From Alloprevotella rava (lineage in GTDB: Bacteria > Bacteroidota > Bacteroidia > Bacteroidales > Bacteroidaceae): DNA of 64,000 nucleotides. Of this stretch, positions 53,570 to 62,911 are shown in pieces (position 1 is the stretch's first letter; each line of letters begins with the position of its first letter). Location: contig NZ_JACICA010000001.1 of NCBI RefSeq assembly GCF_014195585.1, forward strand, positions 1-64,000, in the 5' to 3' direction. A model generated the notes under the pieces. It had not been told where the DNA came from. It searched no databases and saw only the letters and a program-made list of their open reading frames with translations. A program made the translations under genes and the position numbers.

Positions 53570-55393
53570 ATGAAATCTATAAATTTTGCTCGTTATGGCT
53601 TTATGGGTGCTCTTGTCCTCTTGGGGACAACCGCATGTTCCGATGACCATTATGATGTGAAAAGTAGCGCAGCTTCTTCCAAGACTCTTTGGGAAAATAT
53701 ACAAAGCAATGGTGCTACAGACTCTCTTGCCATGATTATGAGTCGTACGTATGTCATGAAGAATGCTAACGACAAGAGTGGAAAGCAGACTCTGGGTGAA
53801 CTTCTCAATCAGGCTCAGACGTTCACTGTTTGGGCACCTAAAGATGGTACGTATAATGCATCTTATTATTTGAACCTACTTAACAAGCGTGATCAATTGT
53901 TGGCACAGTCTTCTGATCCGACTTCACAATCTAATCGCGAAGCTTGGCAAATTAATTATGATGTAGCTAACCAATTTGTTCTTAATCATGTTGCACGTTT
54001 TAGCAATGAATCTAATGTTGGTGAGCAAAAAGTACGTCTGTTGAATGCTAAAGTGAGTATTTACGAGGTTTCAAAGAATCTCTTTAACTCCGTAGCTGTT
54101 GATGCTTCTGCAGGTAATATCGTGTCTACAAATGGTTCTTTACATCTATTAAATGGCCGTTCTCCTTTTGCATACAATATCTATGACTATCTTGCTGCAA
54201 ACTCTAATTTCTCAAAGGTTTGGACAGCTTTGAAAGATCCTAATATTGACAAGGAAAGGTTCTTCGAAGCAGGTAGTACTCAAGGAGCAATGAATGAAAA
54301 AGGCCAAATGGTATATGTTGATTCTGTATACTACCAGACTAACAAGATTTTAGACGCTTGTGGTGCAAGAGTAAAAAATGAAGACTCGCTCTACATTGCA
54401 GTTCTTCCTTCTGATGCTGCTTTTGAAACGGCGTTTAATTCTGTTAGTTCTCTTTTCAAGTATGGAAGTAGCTATGCGTACGATTGGTCAAGTGAGCGTC
54501 GTGTTTTTGATAAAACAGACAATAATGCTCTTCGTGTGAATGCAGACTCTCTGCAGTCGTATAGTGCTAAGGATATGCTTATTAGTAGTGCATTCTTCAG
54601 TACTAGTCAATTCCCTGTTGCAAATCAGACAGATTCAGCTCAGGTGAATCATTACGCTACTCATGCAGATTCTATTAAGTCTACAAATAATGTGACTTAT
54701 TATAATTCCAATCCAGGTGGTGTCAATCCTATCTTTAATGGACAGTCTCCTTACAAAGCTTCAAATGGTTACATCTATGCAGTTAATAGCTATAATGTAA
54801 ATCCTGCTTATTCATTTGTTTCTAAGAACGAAATTAAATTGCAGTATGGTTTCTTCATAGCTACAACCCAAAATGACTTAACCGCTCTGACAACTCGTCA
54901 AGGAACGCTTGTTGAATTGACTCCTGCTAATCGTAATGATAATGTAAAGGGTAGTGTTGAAAACAACATGTATCGTCGCTTTGAAGCATCAAACGGTAAC
55001 ATGACTGTCGATATCATCTTGAATGATATTTATAGTACAAAGTATAAAATCAGTGCTATTATGCTTCCGAACCGTACTAACATTGCTAATATTCAGTACG
55101 ATCGTACCACAGGACAAGAAATAACGGAAACCACAACGTTCGATTGTGATATCATTGACGATGTAACTAATCGTTCTATTGGTAGTGCAAAGAACATTAC
55201 GATTTCCAATGATACAATTCAGAGTTATGTTCTCTTTGATTCATTTGAGTTCCCGAAGTGCTATGTAAATCTGCCTGCTGGTTATGTTTCTTTCCCACGC
55301 CTGCGTTTTACGCTCTCTCGTAGAAATCAGACTCGTGGTAAAACGAAATCCCTGAATATCAGCAAAGTGATTCTCGAGCCCGTTCGCGAATAA
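53570..55393 (+). CDS. FAS1-like surface lipoprotein
   Basis: The start is the ATG at 53570 (MKSINFARYGFMGALVLLGT), giving 607 residues with lipobox GTTAC|SDD. The N-terminal part has a FAS1-like region (about 40-200: TLGELLNQAQTFTVWAPKDG; VSTNGSLHLLNGRSPFAYNI). A second, more divergent one follows (DSLYIAVLPSDAAFETAFNS; SNGYIYAVNSYNVNP). The C-terminal 170 residues form a beta-sandwich (NNMYRRFEASNGNMTVDIIL; DCDIIDDVTNRSIGSAKNIT). The previous FAS1 gene ends 81 bp upstream (with a hairpin between), and the second SusC follows 33 bp later. It is less similar to classic FAS1 than the other two, so the family call is less sure. Confidence 0.78.
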   Translation: MKSINFARYGFMGALVLLGTTACSDDHYDVKSSAASSKTLWENIQSNGATDSLAMIMSRTYVMKNANDKSGKQTLGELLNQAQTFTVWAPKDGTYNASYYLNLLNKRDQLLAQSSDPTSQSNREAWQINYDVANQFVLNHVARFSNESNVGEQKVRLLNAKVSIYEVSKNLFNSVAVDASAGNIVSTNGSLHLLNGRSPFAYNIYDYLAANSNFSKVWTALKDPNIDKERFFEAGSTQGAMNEKGQMVYVDSVYYQTNKILDACGARVKNEDSLYIAVLPSDAAFETAFNSVSSLFKYGSSYAYDWSSERRVFDKTDNNALRVNADSLQSYSAKDMLISSAFFSTSQFPVANQTDSAQVNHYATHADSIKSTNNVTYYNSNPGGVNPIFNGQSPYKASNGYIYAVNSYNVNPAYSFVSKNEIKLQYGFFIATTQNDLTALTTRQGTLVELTPANRNDNVKGSVENNMYRRFEASNGNMTVDIILNDIYSTKYKISAIMLPNRTNIANIQYDRTTGQEITETTTFDCDIIDDVTNRSIGSAKNITISNDTIQSYVLFDSFEFPKCYVNLPAGYVSFPRLRFTLSRRNQTRGKTKSLNISKVILEPVRE

Positions 55394-55426
55394 TAATTCT
55401 TGTTAACATACTAAAGTAAGTCTAAG

Positions 55427-58400
55427 ATGAATAATATAAAACGAACTAACATGATGCAGGGAGTTATTCGTGCAGGTGTATGCCTTTTCATGCTGTCTGG
55501 TACATGCGTGCTGTCAGCTCAAGAGGCAGACACTACCGCAGTTGCGGTTCAGACAAAGGTCGCTCCAGCCAAGGCTAAGACCGTGGCACCGAAGTATGAA
55601 ATGAAACAAGTTTCTGGCCATATTTTCGATGCGGCAACAAAAAAGCCTTTAGCAGGTGTTCGTGTGCAAGCTTTGAGTAATCGCTTCTACACTACGATGA
55701 CTGATGAAAATGGTGCTTATACTATTTCTGTCCCTATATTCGTAACTGCTTTGTACGTGAACCTTGATGGCTATAATGCAGTACAATTGGGTATCAAAGA
55801 TGCTGAAAAGCAAGATGCAGTTTTGTATAATGGTATTGTAAAATCACTCTATGGAGATGGCACTGATATTTTCAATACTGCTAGCATGAGCCTTGATAAT
55901 TCAAGTGCAATCACGATCGAGAATGATATTGAAAATCATTTGAATGGAAATGTTCGCGCAATTAATCGTGGTGGTATGCCTGCACAAGGTGCTTTCTTGC
56001 TGATGAATGGCTTGAACTCTCTGAATGCAAATACGCAGCCGCTTGTCGTTATTGATGGTGTAGTGCAAGATATGCAGTACAATCGTGCGACTCTTCACGA
56101 TGGCTTTGTTAATAATATTTTCAACATCATTGACCCTGAGGATATTGAAAGTGTTGAAACTATTAAGAATGGTGTAGCTTTTTATGGTTCACGTGGTGCT
56201 AATGGCGTCATAAAGATTACCACGCGTCGTGGTCATAGCATGGTTACTCGCATCAAGATTCGTGCATATGGCGGCTTTGAAACAGTTCACAATAAGATTC
56301 CTGTGATGAATGGTAATCAGTATCGTAGCTATGTTTCTGAGTTTTTAGGTACAACGGAATATGCAAAGAGCCTCTCTTCTAGCCAGAATATTCCATTCTT
56401 GAATGAAGATCCTAACTATTTGTTCTATCCGATGTATCATAACAATACGGATTGGCAGTCGGATCTTTATAGTACAGCATTTACTCAGAATTATAAGGTT
56501 GGTGTAGAAGGCGGTGATGATATCGCTATGTATAACCTTTCTCTGGGTTTTACTCAGAGTAATGCTACAGCGAAGAAGAATGACTTTAATCGTTTGAACA
56601 TTCGCTTCAATACAGATGTTACGCTGACAAAGAATCTTACGTCCTCTATAGATATAGGTTATGCACGTAATGCATATAACCTGCGTGATAATGGTTGGGC
56701 AGAAGATTATTCTCGACGCCATATTTCTTCTCCGAATGTTCTTGGCCTTATCCAGTCTCCATTCATTAGTCCCTATGCTTATTTTGTAGGCTATAAGAAC
56801 GGAGGCCTGTATCTTGGTCATACTGATAAGGTTTATGCTGGTAAAAATTATAACGATACCAATAATCCTTTCTCTTTTGCAAGCAAGTATGGCTTTGCTG
56901 GACTTGTTAATCCTTATTGGACTTTGCTCAATGGTGAAGGAAACAATAAGAATTATCAGGAACAAACTCAATTTAATCTGAATATCGCTCCTAAATATCA
57001 AGTTAATAAGTACCTCACTATTCAGAACCGCTTTAGCTACATTTTGAGCCGTTCAAATGAGAAGTACTATTTGCCTTATAATGGCACTCCCACTATGGAG
57101 GTAGAAGGTTTGGGGGATGTTTATAGCATCGTGCGCTCACAGTTTGGTAAAGAAACTACTTTGTTCAATGACTTCCAAGTGAATTGGACTCGTCAGTTTG
57201 GTGCACACGCTGTAGATATTTTAGGTGGATTCCGCTACTCTGCCTATTCTTATAGTGATAGCCATGTTTCTGGTTATAACAACGATAATGATAAGATGCC
57301 TAATATGTCTTATTCGTTGCAATATAAAGATTATGGTGGTACAAATGACACTTGGAATAATTTGAGCTATTATGTAAATGGTAGTTACAATTATCGTAAT
57401 CGCTATTTCCTGAATGCTATTGTAGCAATGGATGCCTCCTCTCGTTTCGGCAAGGAAGCGAAAGATGGTCTTAAGTTAGCAGGTGTTCGTTGGGGCTTCT
57501 TCCCTTCACTCCAGGCTGGTTGGGTTGTTTCCAATGAAGATTGGTTCAACGTAAAAGCCATTAACTATCTGAAATTAACAGCTGGTTATGAAGTAAGTGG
57601 TAATGACGATGTCGATTACTATGCGAGCCGCACTTATTTTGCCAATCGCAAGTATCTTGATCGTGCAACAGCTCTTGTTCTTGCTAATATCGAGAATCCT
57701 ACTATTCAGTGGGAAACGACTCGCAAGCTCAACTTGGGTTTGAATACTAATATGTTTGATAACAGATTGTCTTTGGGACTCAACTGGTTCTACGCTAAGA
57801 CCTCTAATCTCTTGGCACAGAAATCTGTTAGTGACATTACAGGTCTTCGAACAATGTGGGCAAATGATGGTGCTTTGAAGAATACTGGCGTTGAGTTCAA
57901 TACTAATGCGGTTCTAATCAATCATAAAGATTGGCGTTGGCAAGCAGGTTTCACCATAGGTCATTACAAGAATGAATTAACTAAGCTGCCAACTTCGGAC
58001 TTGAACTATATCACTTCTTATCCTCTCGATGCTAATGGTAAGCGCATTGAAGAATCTGCACAGGTTCTCCATGGAGTTTTATCTAGTGTTTATGGTAATA
58101 AGAATATACTTTCTGCAGTCGGTCGTTCTGTTGGTGTCTTCTATGGCTACAAAACAGCAGGAGTCTTTAGCACTGATGCTCAGGCAGCTCAAGCAGGTAA
58201 GTATGGCTATCTTCGTTATCCAACCGGCATCGCATCTAGCCCTTATCGCAATTTCAAAGCTGGTGATGTGCATTTCGTAGATCAGAATGGTGATGGTTGG
58301 ATCAATGAAGCTGATATGGTTGAAATTGGTAATCCTAACCCAACAATTTACGGAAACCTCTACACTACGTTGTCTTGGAAAGGACTGACGCTGGATGTTA

Positions 58401-58837
58401 TCTTCAAGTATTCTTTAGGTAACGATATCTTCAACTACCAGCGTTCTCAGCTTGAATCTCAAAATAACATTTGGAATCAGACTACGGCCGTTGTCAATCG
58501 CTGGCGTTACGAAGGTCAGGTCACAGATGTTCCTCGTCCCATGGCTTCCACTAATGATGAGTGGGTTAATAACGAGCGTTTCTCTGATCGTTGGATTGAA
58601 GATGGTTCTTTCTTGAAGCTCAAGAAACTTCGCCTTACTTACAAACTGCCGTTGAATTTGAGCTGGTTGCAAGGACTCTCTGTTTGGGGCGAAGTGAACA
58701 ATGTCTTCACGGTTACTAAATACCTCGGCTCCGACCCAGAAGTTTCTGTTGGCAATGGCGTCCTTTATCAGGGTGTTGATGCTGGCTATCTGCCTTCAAG
58801 TCGTAGCTTTAATTTCGGCGTAACTATCAACTTGTAA
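55427..58837 (+). CDS. SusC/RagA-family TonB-linked outer membrane protein (second pair)
   Basis: A 1136-residue SusC-type transporter. The signal peptide region ends at VLSAQ. A 35-residue Ala/Val/Lys-rich spacer (VAVQTKVAPAKAKTVAPKYE) comes before the carboxypeptidase-like domain (QVSGHIFDAATKKPLAGVRV). The plug is at about 165-275 (LLMNGLNSLNANTQPLVVID; IESVETIKNGVAFYGSRGAN; GVIKITTRRG) and the barrel follows. The plug is more divergent than in the first SusC: the usual LQGRVAG/VRGVSS motifs read HLNGNVRAINRGGMPAQG. That suggests a different ligand or partner. It sits in the middle of the same strand's gene series. Confidence 0.93.
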   Translation: MNNIKRTNMMQGVIRAGVCLFMLSGTCVLSAQEADTTAVAVQTKVAPAKAKTVAPKYEMKQVSGHIFDAATKKPLAGVRVQALSNRFYTTMTDENGAYTISVPIFVTALYVNLDGYNAVQLGIKDAEKQDAVLYNGIVKSLYGDGTDIFNTASMSLDNSSAITIENDIENHLNGNVRAINRGGMPAQGAFLLMNGLNSLNANTQPLVVIDGVVQDMQYNRATLHDGFVNNIFNIIDPEDIESVETIKNGVAFYGSRGANGVIKITTRRGHSMVTRIKIRAYGGFETVHNKIPVMNGNQYRSYVSEFLGTTEYAKSLSSSQNIPFLNEDPNYLFYPMYHNNTDWQSDLYSTAFTQNYKVGVEGGDDIAMYNLSLGFTQSNATAKKNDFNRLNIRFNTDVTLTKNLTSSIDIGYARNAYNLRDNGWAEDYSRRHISSPNVLGLIQSPFISPYAYFVGYKNGGLYLGHTDKVYAGKNYNDTNNPFSFASKYGFAGLVNPYWTLLNGEGNNKNYQEQTQFNLNIAPKYQVNKYLTIQNRFSYILSRSNEKYYLPYNGTPTMEVEGLGDVYSIVRSQFGKETTLFNDFQVNWTRQFGAHAVDILGGFRYSAYSYSDSHVSGYNNDNDKMPNMSYSLQYKDYGGTNDTWNNLSYYVNGSYNYRNRYFLNAIVAMDASSRFGKEAKDGLKLAGVRWGFFPSLQAGWVVSNEDWFNVKAINYLKLTAGYEVSGNDDVDYYASRTYFANRKYLDRATALVLANIENPTIQWETTRKLNLGLNTNMFDNRLSLGLNWFYAKTSNLLAQKSVSDITGLRTMWANDGALKNTGVEFNTNAVLINHKDWRWQAGFTIGHYKNELTKLPTSDLNYITSYPLDANGKRIEESAQVLHGVLSSVYGNKNILSAVGRSVGVFYGYKTAGVFSTDAQAAQAGKYGYLRYPTGIASSPYRNFKAGDVHFVDQNGDGWINEADMVEIGNPNPTIYGNLYTTLSWKGLTLDVIFKYSLGNDIFNYQRSQLESQNNIWNQTTAVVNRWRYEGQVTDVPRPMASTNDEWVNNERFSDRWIEDGSFLKLKKLRLTYKLPLNLSWLQGLSVWGEVNNVFTVTKYLGSDPEVSVGNGVLYQGVDAGYLPSSRSFNFGVTINL

Positions 58838-58928
58838 TGTATAAAGATTTGTCAATTTGTGGAGAATGTATAGAGTTTTGCTCTATCTTTCTCGCACAGA
58901 TTGCCAGTCAACTACAAATATCACAACA

Positions 58929-61100
58929 ATGAAAGCAAAATCTATTTTAGGTCTTTTCGCCTTACTTTTGGGACTTGGTGCAACAACAACGTCCTGCGAA
59001 GATATGCTGACCCCTGATTTGAATCGTTATGCCGAGAATTTTAACGGCAAAGATACGGTGAACTTCTACCTTGGTATTCTTGCAAATGTTCAGGACGTTG
59101 TTGAGCAAAACACTTTGCTCGGTGAGCTCCGTGGCGATTTGGCGGATACAACGATGTTTACTTCTGACTCTATTGCAGACATTGCTAATTTCAAGCGTTC
59201 TGCTGATGGAGAAAATGCGTTGTTAAATCGTTCAGCTTATTATAAAGTTATCAACCAGTGTAATTTCTATCTCTCGAAAGTAGATACTTTGGCTTCTAAG
59301 AATAGCATCTATTATATGCGTAAAGAAGCAGCACAGGTTATGTTGATTCGTGCATGGACATACATGCAGTTGGTGCAGAACTATGGTCGTGTTCCTTATA
59401 TCACAAAGCCTGTTCGTAGTGCCAATACTGGTTGGGAAAAGAATCCTGAAGCTTGGGCAACAGCTGACAATCTTCTGGATCTTGTGAAGTCCGACTTAGA
59501 ACAAGCCCTGGCTTATGAAAAATCCTATGGACTTCCCAATTATGGTTCTTTCAATACTGGTGCAGGTAATATCCAGCATGCCAATATGTTGTTCCGTGGT
59601 GACCTCGTTTTAGGAGATCTCTATCTCCTTCGTGGTGCAAGTAAGTCTGATTTTTCTAAAGCAGCAAAACATTACTATGACTATCTGAAGAATGCTGCAG
59701 CGCTTGTTTCTGCCTCTTACAGAGCATCAGTTGTAAAGTTTCGTTTGGGAAGCACAGAAGACTATATTCCATATAGTTCAAATTGGACTAGTCTCTATTC
59801 TGAGTCAAGTAATGTTTCTAAGCGTTCTATTACAGAAGTTCCTTCAGCAGCTAACACTGCTTTTGGTACAACTCTAACGCGTATCCCAGCTATTTTTGGC
59901 TTTGATATACATTCTTCTAACTCAACCACAACGAATGAGAGTTCTTCCAGTTCTAGTTCTTCTTCTAGTTCGTCTTCCAGTTCTTCTTCGACTACAACTA
60001 CTAGTGGTAAAATATCTCTGAAGGCAAATTATAAGCATCGTCAAGTTGGCCCTTCTCAGCGTTTCAACGCCATCAATAAAAATCTTGACTATGTTTTTTA
60101 TGAGGAGACTGCAGATGTGATTACGGATGTTAAGCATCTGGATAATGGTGATGCCCGTTATTATGGAACAGCACCAGAAGTGGTTACTGAAGGTGGCCGT
60201 ATACGCTTCATACAGAAATTTGGTAGCACTTCTTCTGGAAATCCATGGCCTACAAGCTTCTCTTTCCGCTATGTAATCGATCTCTATCGTACTAATCAAG
60301 TATATCTTCGTTTGGCTGAAGCCCTCAATCGTAGTGGCTATCCTCATTTGGCGTTCTCAATTCTTCGTGGTGGTCTGAATGGTCAACGCATTCCTGGCCT
60401 GAAGAAAGACACAATCTATAATGATACAGAAAGAACTAAATATATAACATCTGTTATTGATAGTACAACTGTTGAGCGCGATATGATTGGTATTGATGCT
60501 GACGAACTTGTTCGCTTCCATGCTGATGCAGATTTTGCAGATTTCAGTTTGTCGGAACCTCCATTCACTAAGAATATTGGTATAAATGAATTGGGTGGTG
60601 GCTTGTACAAGGAACAAGACAAGCAGAATACTTATTTCGTGCTTGTGGCTCAACGTATTCTTGATGAAGCAAATCGTATGAACAATATGTCGGCAGGTGT
60701 TCGTGCCCATGCTCGTAAGTTGCTCTCTACGTTAGCTCCAACAGGTCCTACACATCTTGATACATTGCGTTGGAGTTATACAGAAGTGACAGCTCCTAGT
60801 GTTTCTGATGCCAATCCCCTGGAGATTGATGCTGTTGAAGACCTTATTTCTGATGAATGTGCACGTGAGTTAGGCTTTGAAGGTTATCGTTTTGCTGACC
60901 TCTGCCGTTTCGCTCGTCATAAGAATAGTGACACTTCTGGTCGTTTCACAGCAACTCATGGTACAAGCTGGATGGCATGGCAAATTGCTCGTCGTAGTAC
61001 GAATCTCAAACTCTATGAACAGCCAAATGTTTACAACACCACGTTGTATAATACGCTGATGACACAGAGTAACTGGTATTTAAGAAATCCACACGAATAA
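58929..61100 (+). CDS. SusD-like lipoprotein with poly-Ser insert (second pair)
   Basis: The start is the ATG at 58929 (MKAKSILGLFALLLGLGATT), giving 723 residues with lipobox TTSC|EDML. SusD-type blocks include NQCNFYLSKVDTLASKNSIY, YMRKEAAQVMLIRAWTYMQL, FRYVIDLYRTNQVYLRLAEA and the late DECARELGFEGYRFADLCRF. An unusual low-complexity insert of 17 Ser followed by 4 Thr lies at about residues 338-358, probably a flexible linker or loop. The Ser codons are mixed, which argues against simple DNA slippage. Last gene of the locus; the gap from the second susC is 91 bp. Confidence 0.9.
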   Translation: MKAKSILGLFALLLGLGATTTSCEDMLTPDLNRYAENFNGKDTVNFYLGILANVQDVVEQNTLLGELRGDLADTTMFTSDSIADIANFKRSADGENALLNRSAYYKVINQCNFYLSKVDTLASKNSIYYMRKEAAQVMLIRAWTYMQLVQNYGRVPYITKPVRSANTGWEKNPEAWATADNLLDLVKSDLEQALAYEKSYGLPNYGSFNTGAGNIQHANMLFRGDLVLGDLYLLRGASKSDFSKAAKHYYDYLKNAAALVSASYRASVVKFRLGSTEDYIPYSSNWTSLYSESSNVSKRSITEVPSAANTAFGTTLTRIPAIFGFDIHSSNSTTTNESSSSSSSSSSSSSSSSSTTTTSGKISLKANYKHRQVGPSQRFNAINKNLDYVFYEETADVITDVKHLDNGDARYYGTAPEVVTEGGRIRFIQKFGSTSSGNPWPTSFSFRYVIDLYRTNQVYLRLAEALNRSGYPHLAFSILRGGLNGQRIPGLKKDTIYNDTERTKYITSVIDSTTVERDMIGIDADELVRFHADADFADFSLSEPPFTKNIGINELGGGLYKEQDKQNTYFVLVAQRILDEANRMNNMSAGVRAHARKLLSTLAPTGPTHLDTLRWSYTEVTAPSVSDANPLEIDAVEDLISDECARELGFEGYRFADLCRFARHKNSDTSGRFTATHGTSWMAWQIARRSTNLKLYEQPNVYNTTLYNTLMTQSNWYLRNPHE

Positions 61101-61125
61101 GATTCTCTTTTAATCCATAATTTTG

Positions 61126-61158
61126 AAGGGCGTATCTATCTAACTAAGGTACGCTCTT
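61126..61158 (+). terminator. Weak terminator candidate after the FAS1/SusCD locus
   Basis: AAGGGCGTA pairs with TACGCTCTT (9 bp, one G-U, 15-nt loop), 26 nt after the last susD stop; it is followed by CTTATATTC, so the U-run is poor. Confidence 0.5.
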
Positions 61159-61238
61159 CTTATATTCTATATTTACATCCTCTTTTTATGGATATCTAAA
61201 AAGGCAAAAGTGTCAAATAATATCGCAGTCTATAACCC

Positions 61239-61605
61239 TGAGAATCGTTTGAAAATCAACTAAAGGATACATGCCCTAAAATAACGCAGGCTTGCACTTC
61301 CTAAAAATAGCTCTATTTCTGTTTTTTATTGGCGGATGGGAAAATACAATAAGGAAATTTTCAAATTCTATAAGGATGTTGGGCGACATCCTTATAGCGT
61401 CAGTTGATAGAATAAGGAAAAACAGAGCTTTTCCAAGGGTAGTATTTCGTTTCCTTTAGGAAATACGATGGATTCCGATGAGATTTGGCCATAAGAATAA
61501 GAAATCTTCCAATGCTAACCTTTTATTAGTCTTTTTGTTTTGCCTCTTTGACGCTTTCCATATTTTTCCCTTTTCTAGAATGGAAAAGTACGTTGTAAAA
61601 TAAAG
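61239..61605. repeat. Long intergenic repeat element, copy E
   Basis: The left block is TGAGAATCGTTTGAAAATCA...CTAAAATAACGC (61239-61290). The core is at 61346-61418 (ACAATAAGGAAATTTTCAAA, then TAAGGATGTTGGGCGACATC, then CTTATAGCGTCAGTTGATAG). The right block is TTTTCTAGAATGGAAAAGTA...GTAAAATAAA (61571-61604). This is the most diverged core but keeps the block order of copies B and C. The rest of the 770-bp gap before lpxD (61606-61838) shows no gene. Confidence 0.7.
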
Positions 61606-61838
61606 CGTCTTTTTGCTTTTAAGTTGTGTCATTAAAGTTTATGTTGTGATGTTGGAGAATGAATTTGACACGAGCGAAAGAATGTAGCTTAAGGATTAAA
61701 ATGGAAGGAGTGCGATTTATAAACAACTGAAATTCGGTTTATCTTTTAGCTCTTTTAAATCTTACAGAAGCCACTGAAAATGCAGCTAGGGAAGTGAGAA
61801 AAGGCGAAGCTTTTTTGCATTTTCGTTTACTTTCCTTT

Positions 61839-61846
61839 ATCTTCGC
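61839..61846 (+). promoter_or_regulatory. -7 box of the lpxD promoter
   Basis: TATCTTCG is a near match to TAnnTTTG (one base off), 25 nt before the lpxD ATG. Confidence 0.45.
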
Positions 61847-61870
61847 ATATTATAAGATTATAATCACGCT

Positions 61871-62899
61871 ATGGAATTTAATGCAGAGCAGATTGCAGCG
61901 TATTTGCAAGGACAGGTTGAGGGAGATCCCAAGGCCGTTGTAACTACGTTTGCAAAGATAGAGGAAGGTGTACCAGGTGCCATTACTTTTCTCTCTGATA
62001 TTCACTATGAACACTATCTTTACGACACGAAAGCTAGTGTCGTATTAGTTAATAAAGATTTTCAACCATCTAAGCCTGTTACTGCCACGTTGATACGTGT
62101 TGAAGACGCACGTGCTTGTGTTGCACGTTTGTTGACATTGTATCAGCAAACGATGTCGCAGCCGCGCGTTGGTATTCATCCGCAAGCTTGTGTGGCCGAA
62201 ACAGCACAGATTGGTAAGAATGTTTATGTAGGTCCGCATGCTTATGTGGGCGAGAATGTTGTTATCGGTGATGGCACGCAACTTTATGCAGGAGTAGTTG
62301 TTGAAGAACGCGCAACGGTGGGGGAGAATTGTATCCTCTATCCGAATGTTTCTGTTTATCACGATTGTCATGTTGGTAACCGCGTAATTCTTCATTCTGG
62401 TTGCTGCATTGGTTCTGATGGTTTTGGCTTTGCTCCGATTGAAGGAGGCTACGAGAAGATACCTCAGATAGGCAATGCCATCGTTGAAGATGATGTAGAG
62501 ATAGGTGCTAATTCCTGTGTGGATCGTGCCGTTATGGGCTCAACCTATGTGCGCAAGGGCGTGAAGCTCGACAATCTCGTTCAGATTGCTCATAATTGCG
62601 ATATAGGAGAAAATACAGTGATGTCGGCTCAAGTAGGAGTGGCTGGCTCAACCAAGATAGGTCAGTGGTGTATGTTTGGCGGACAGGTTGGCGTTGCTGG
62701 TCATATAGAGATTGCCGACCGCACTCGTAGCGGAGCACAAGCAGGTATTGCTGGAAAAGTGCGTAAGTCCGACCAGGTTATTATTGGGTCTCCTGCAATG
62801 GACGCTCGCCAGTTTGCTCGTTGCTCTGCAGTATTTAAGAATCTCCCCGAATTGTGGAAGGACGTGAACGACTTGAAGCGTGCTTTCGAAAATAAATGA
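61871..62899 (+). CDS. lpxD: UDP-3-O-acylglucosamine N-acyltransferase LpxD
   Basis: LpxD adds the N-linked hydroxy-acyl chain in lipid A synthesis, after LpxC. It is a 342-residue protein. An N-terminal uridine-binding domain (AIAFLS-like: GAITFLSDIHYEHYLYDTKA) is followed by a left-handed beta-helix of hexapeptide repeats (about 100-300: IGKNVYVGPHAYVGENVVIG). The catalytic His is in LVQIAHNCDIGENTVMSAQV, and a C-terminal helix (LPELWKDVNDLKRAFENK) trimerises. lpxC-fabZ starts 12 nt after its stop, the normal Bacteroidota order. Confidence 0.96.
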   Translation: MEFNAEQIAAYLQGQVEGDPKAVVTTFAKIEEGVPGAITFLSDIHYEHYLYDTKASVVLVNKDFQPSKPVTATLIRVEDARACVARLLTLYQQTMSQPRVGIHPQACVAETAQIGKNVYVGPHAYVGENVVIGDGTQLYAGVVVEERATVGENCILYPNVSVYHDCHVGNRVILHSGCCIGSDGFGFAPIEGGYEKIPQIGNAIVEDDVEIGANSCVDRAVMGSTYVRKGVKLDNLVQIAHNCDIGENTVMSAQVGVAGSTKIGQWCMFGGQVGVAGHIEIADRTRSGAQAGIAGKVRKSDQVIIGSPAMDARQFARCSAVFKNLPELWKDVNDLKRAFENK

Positions 62900-62911
62900 A
62901 ACGTATAGACT

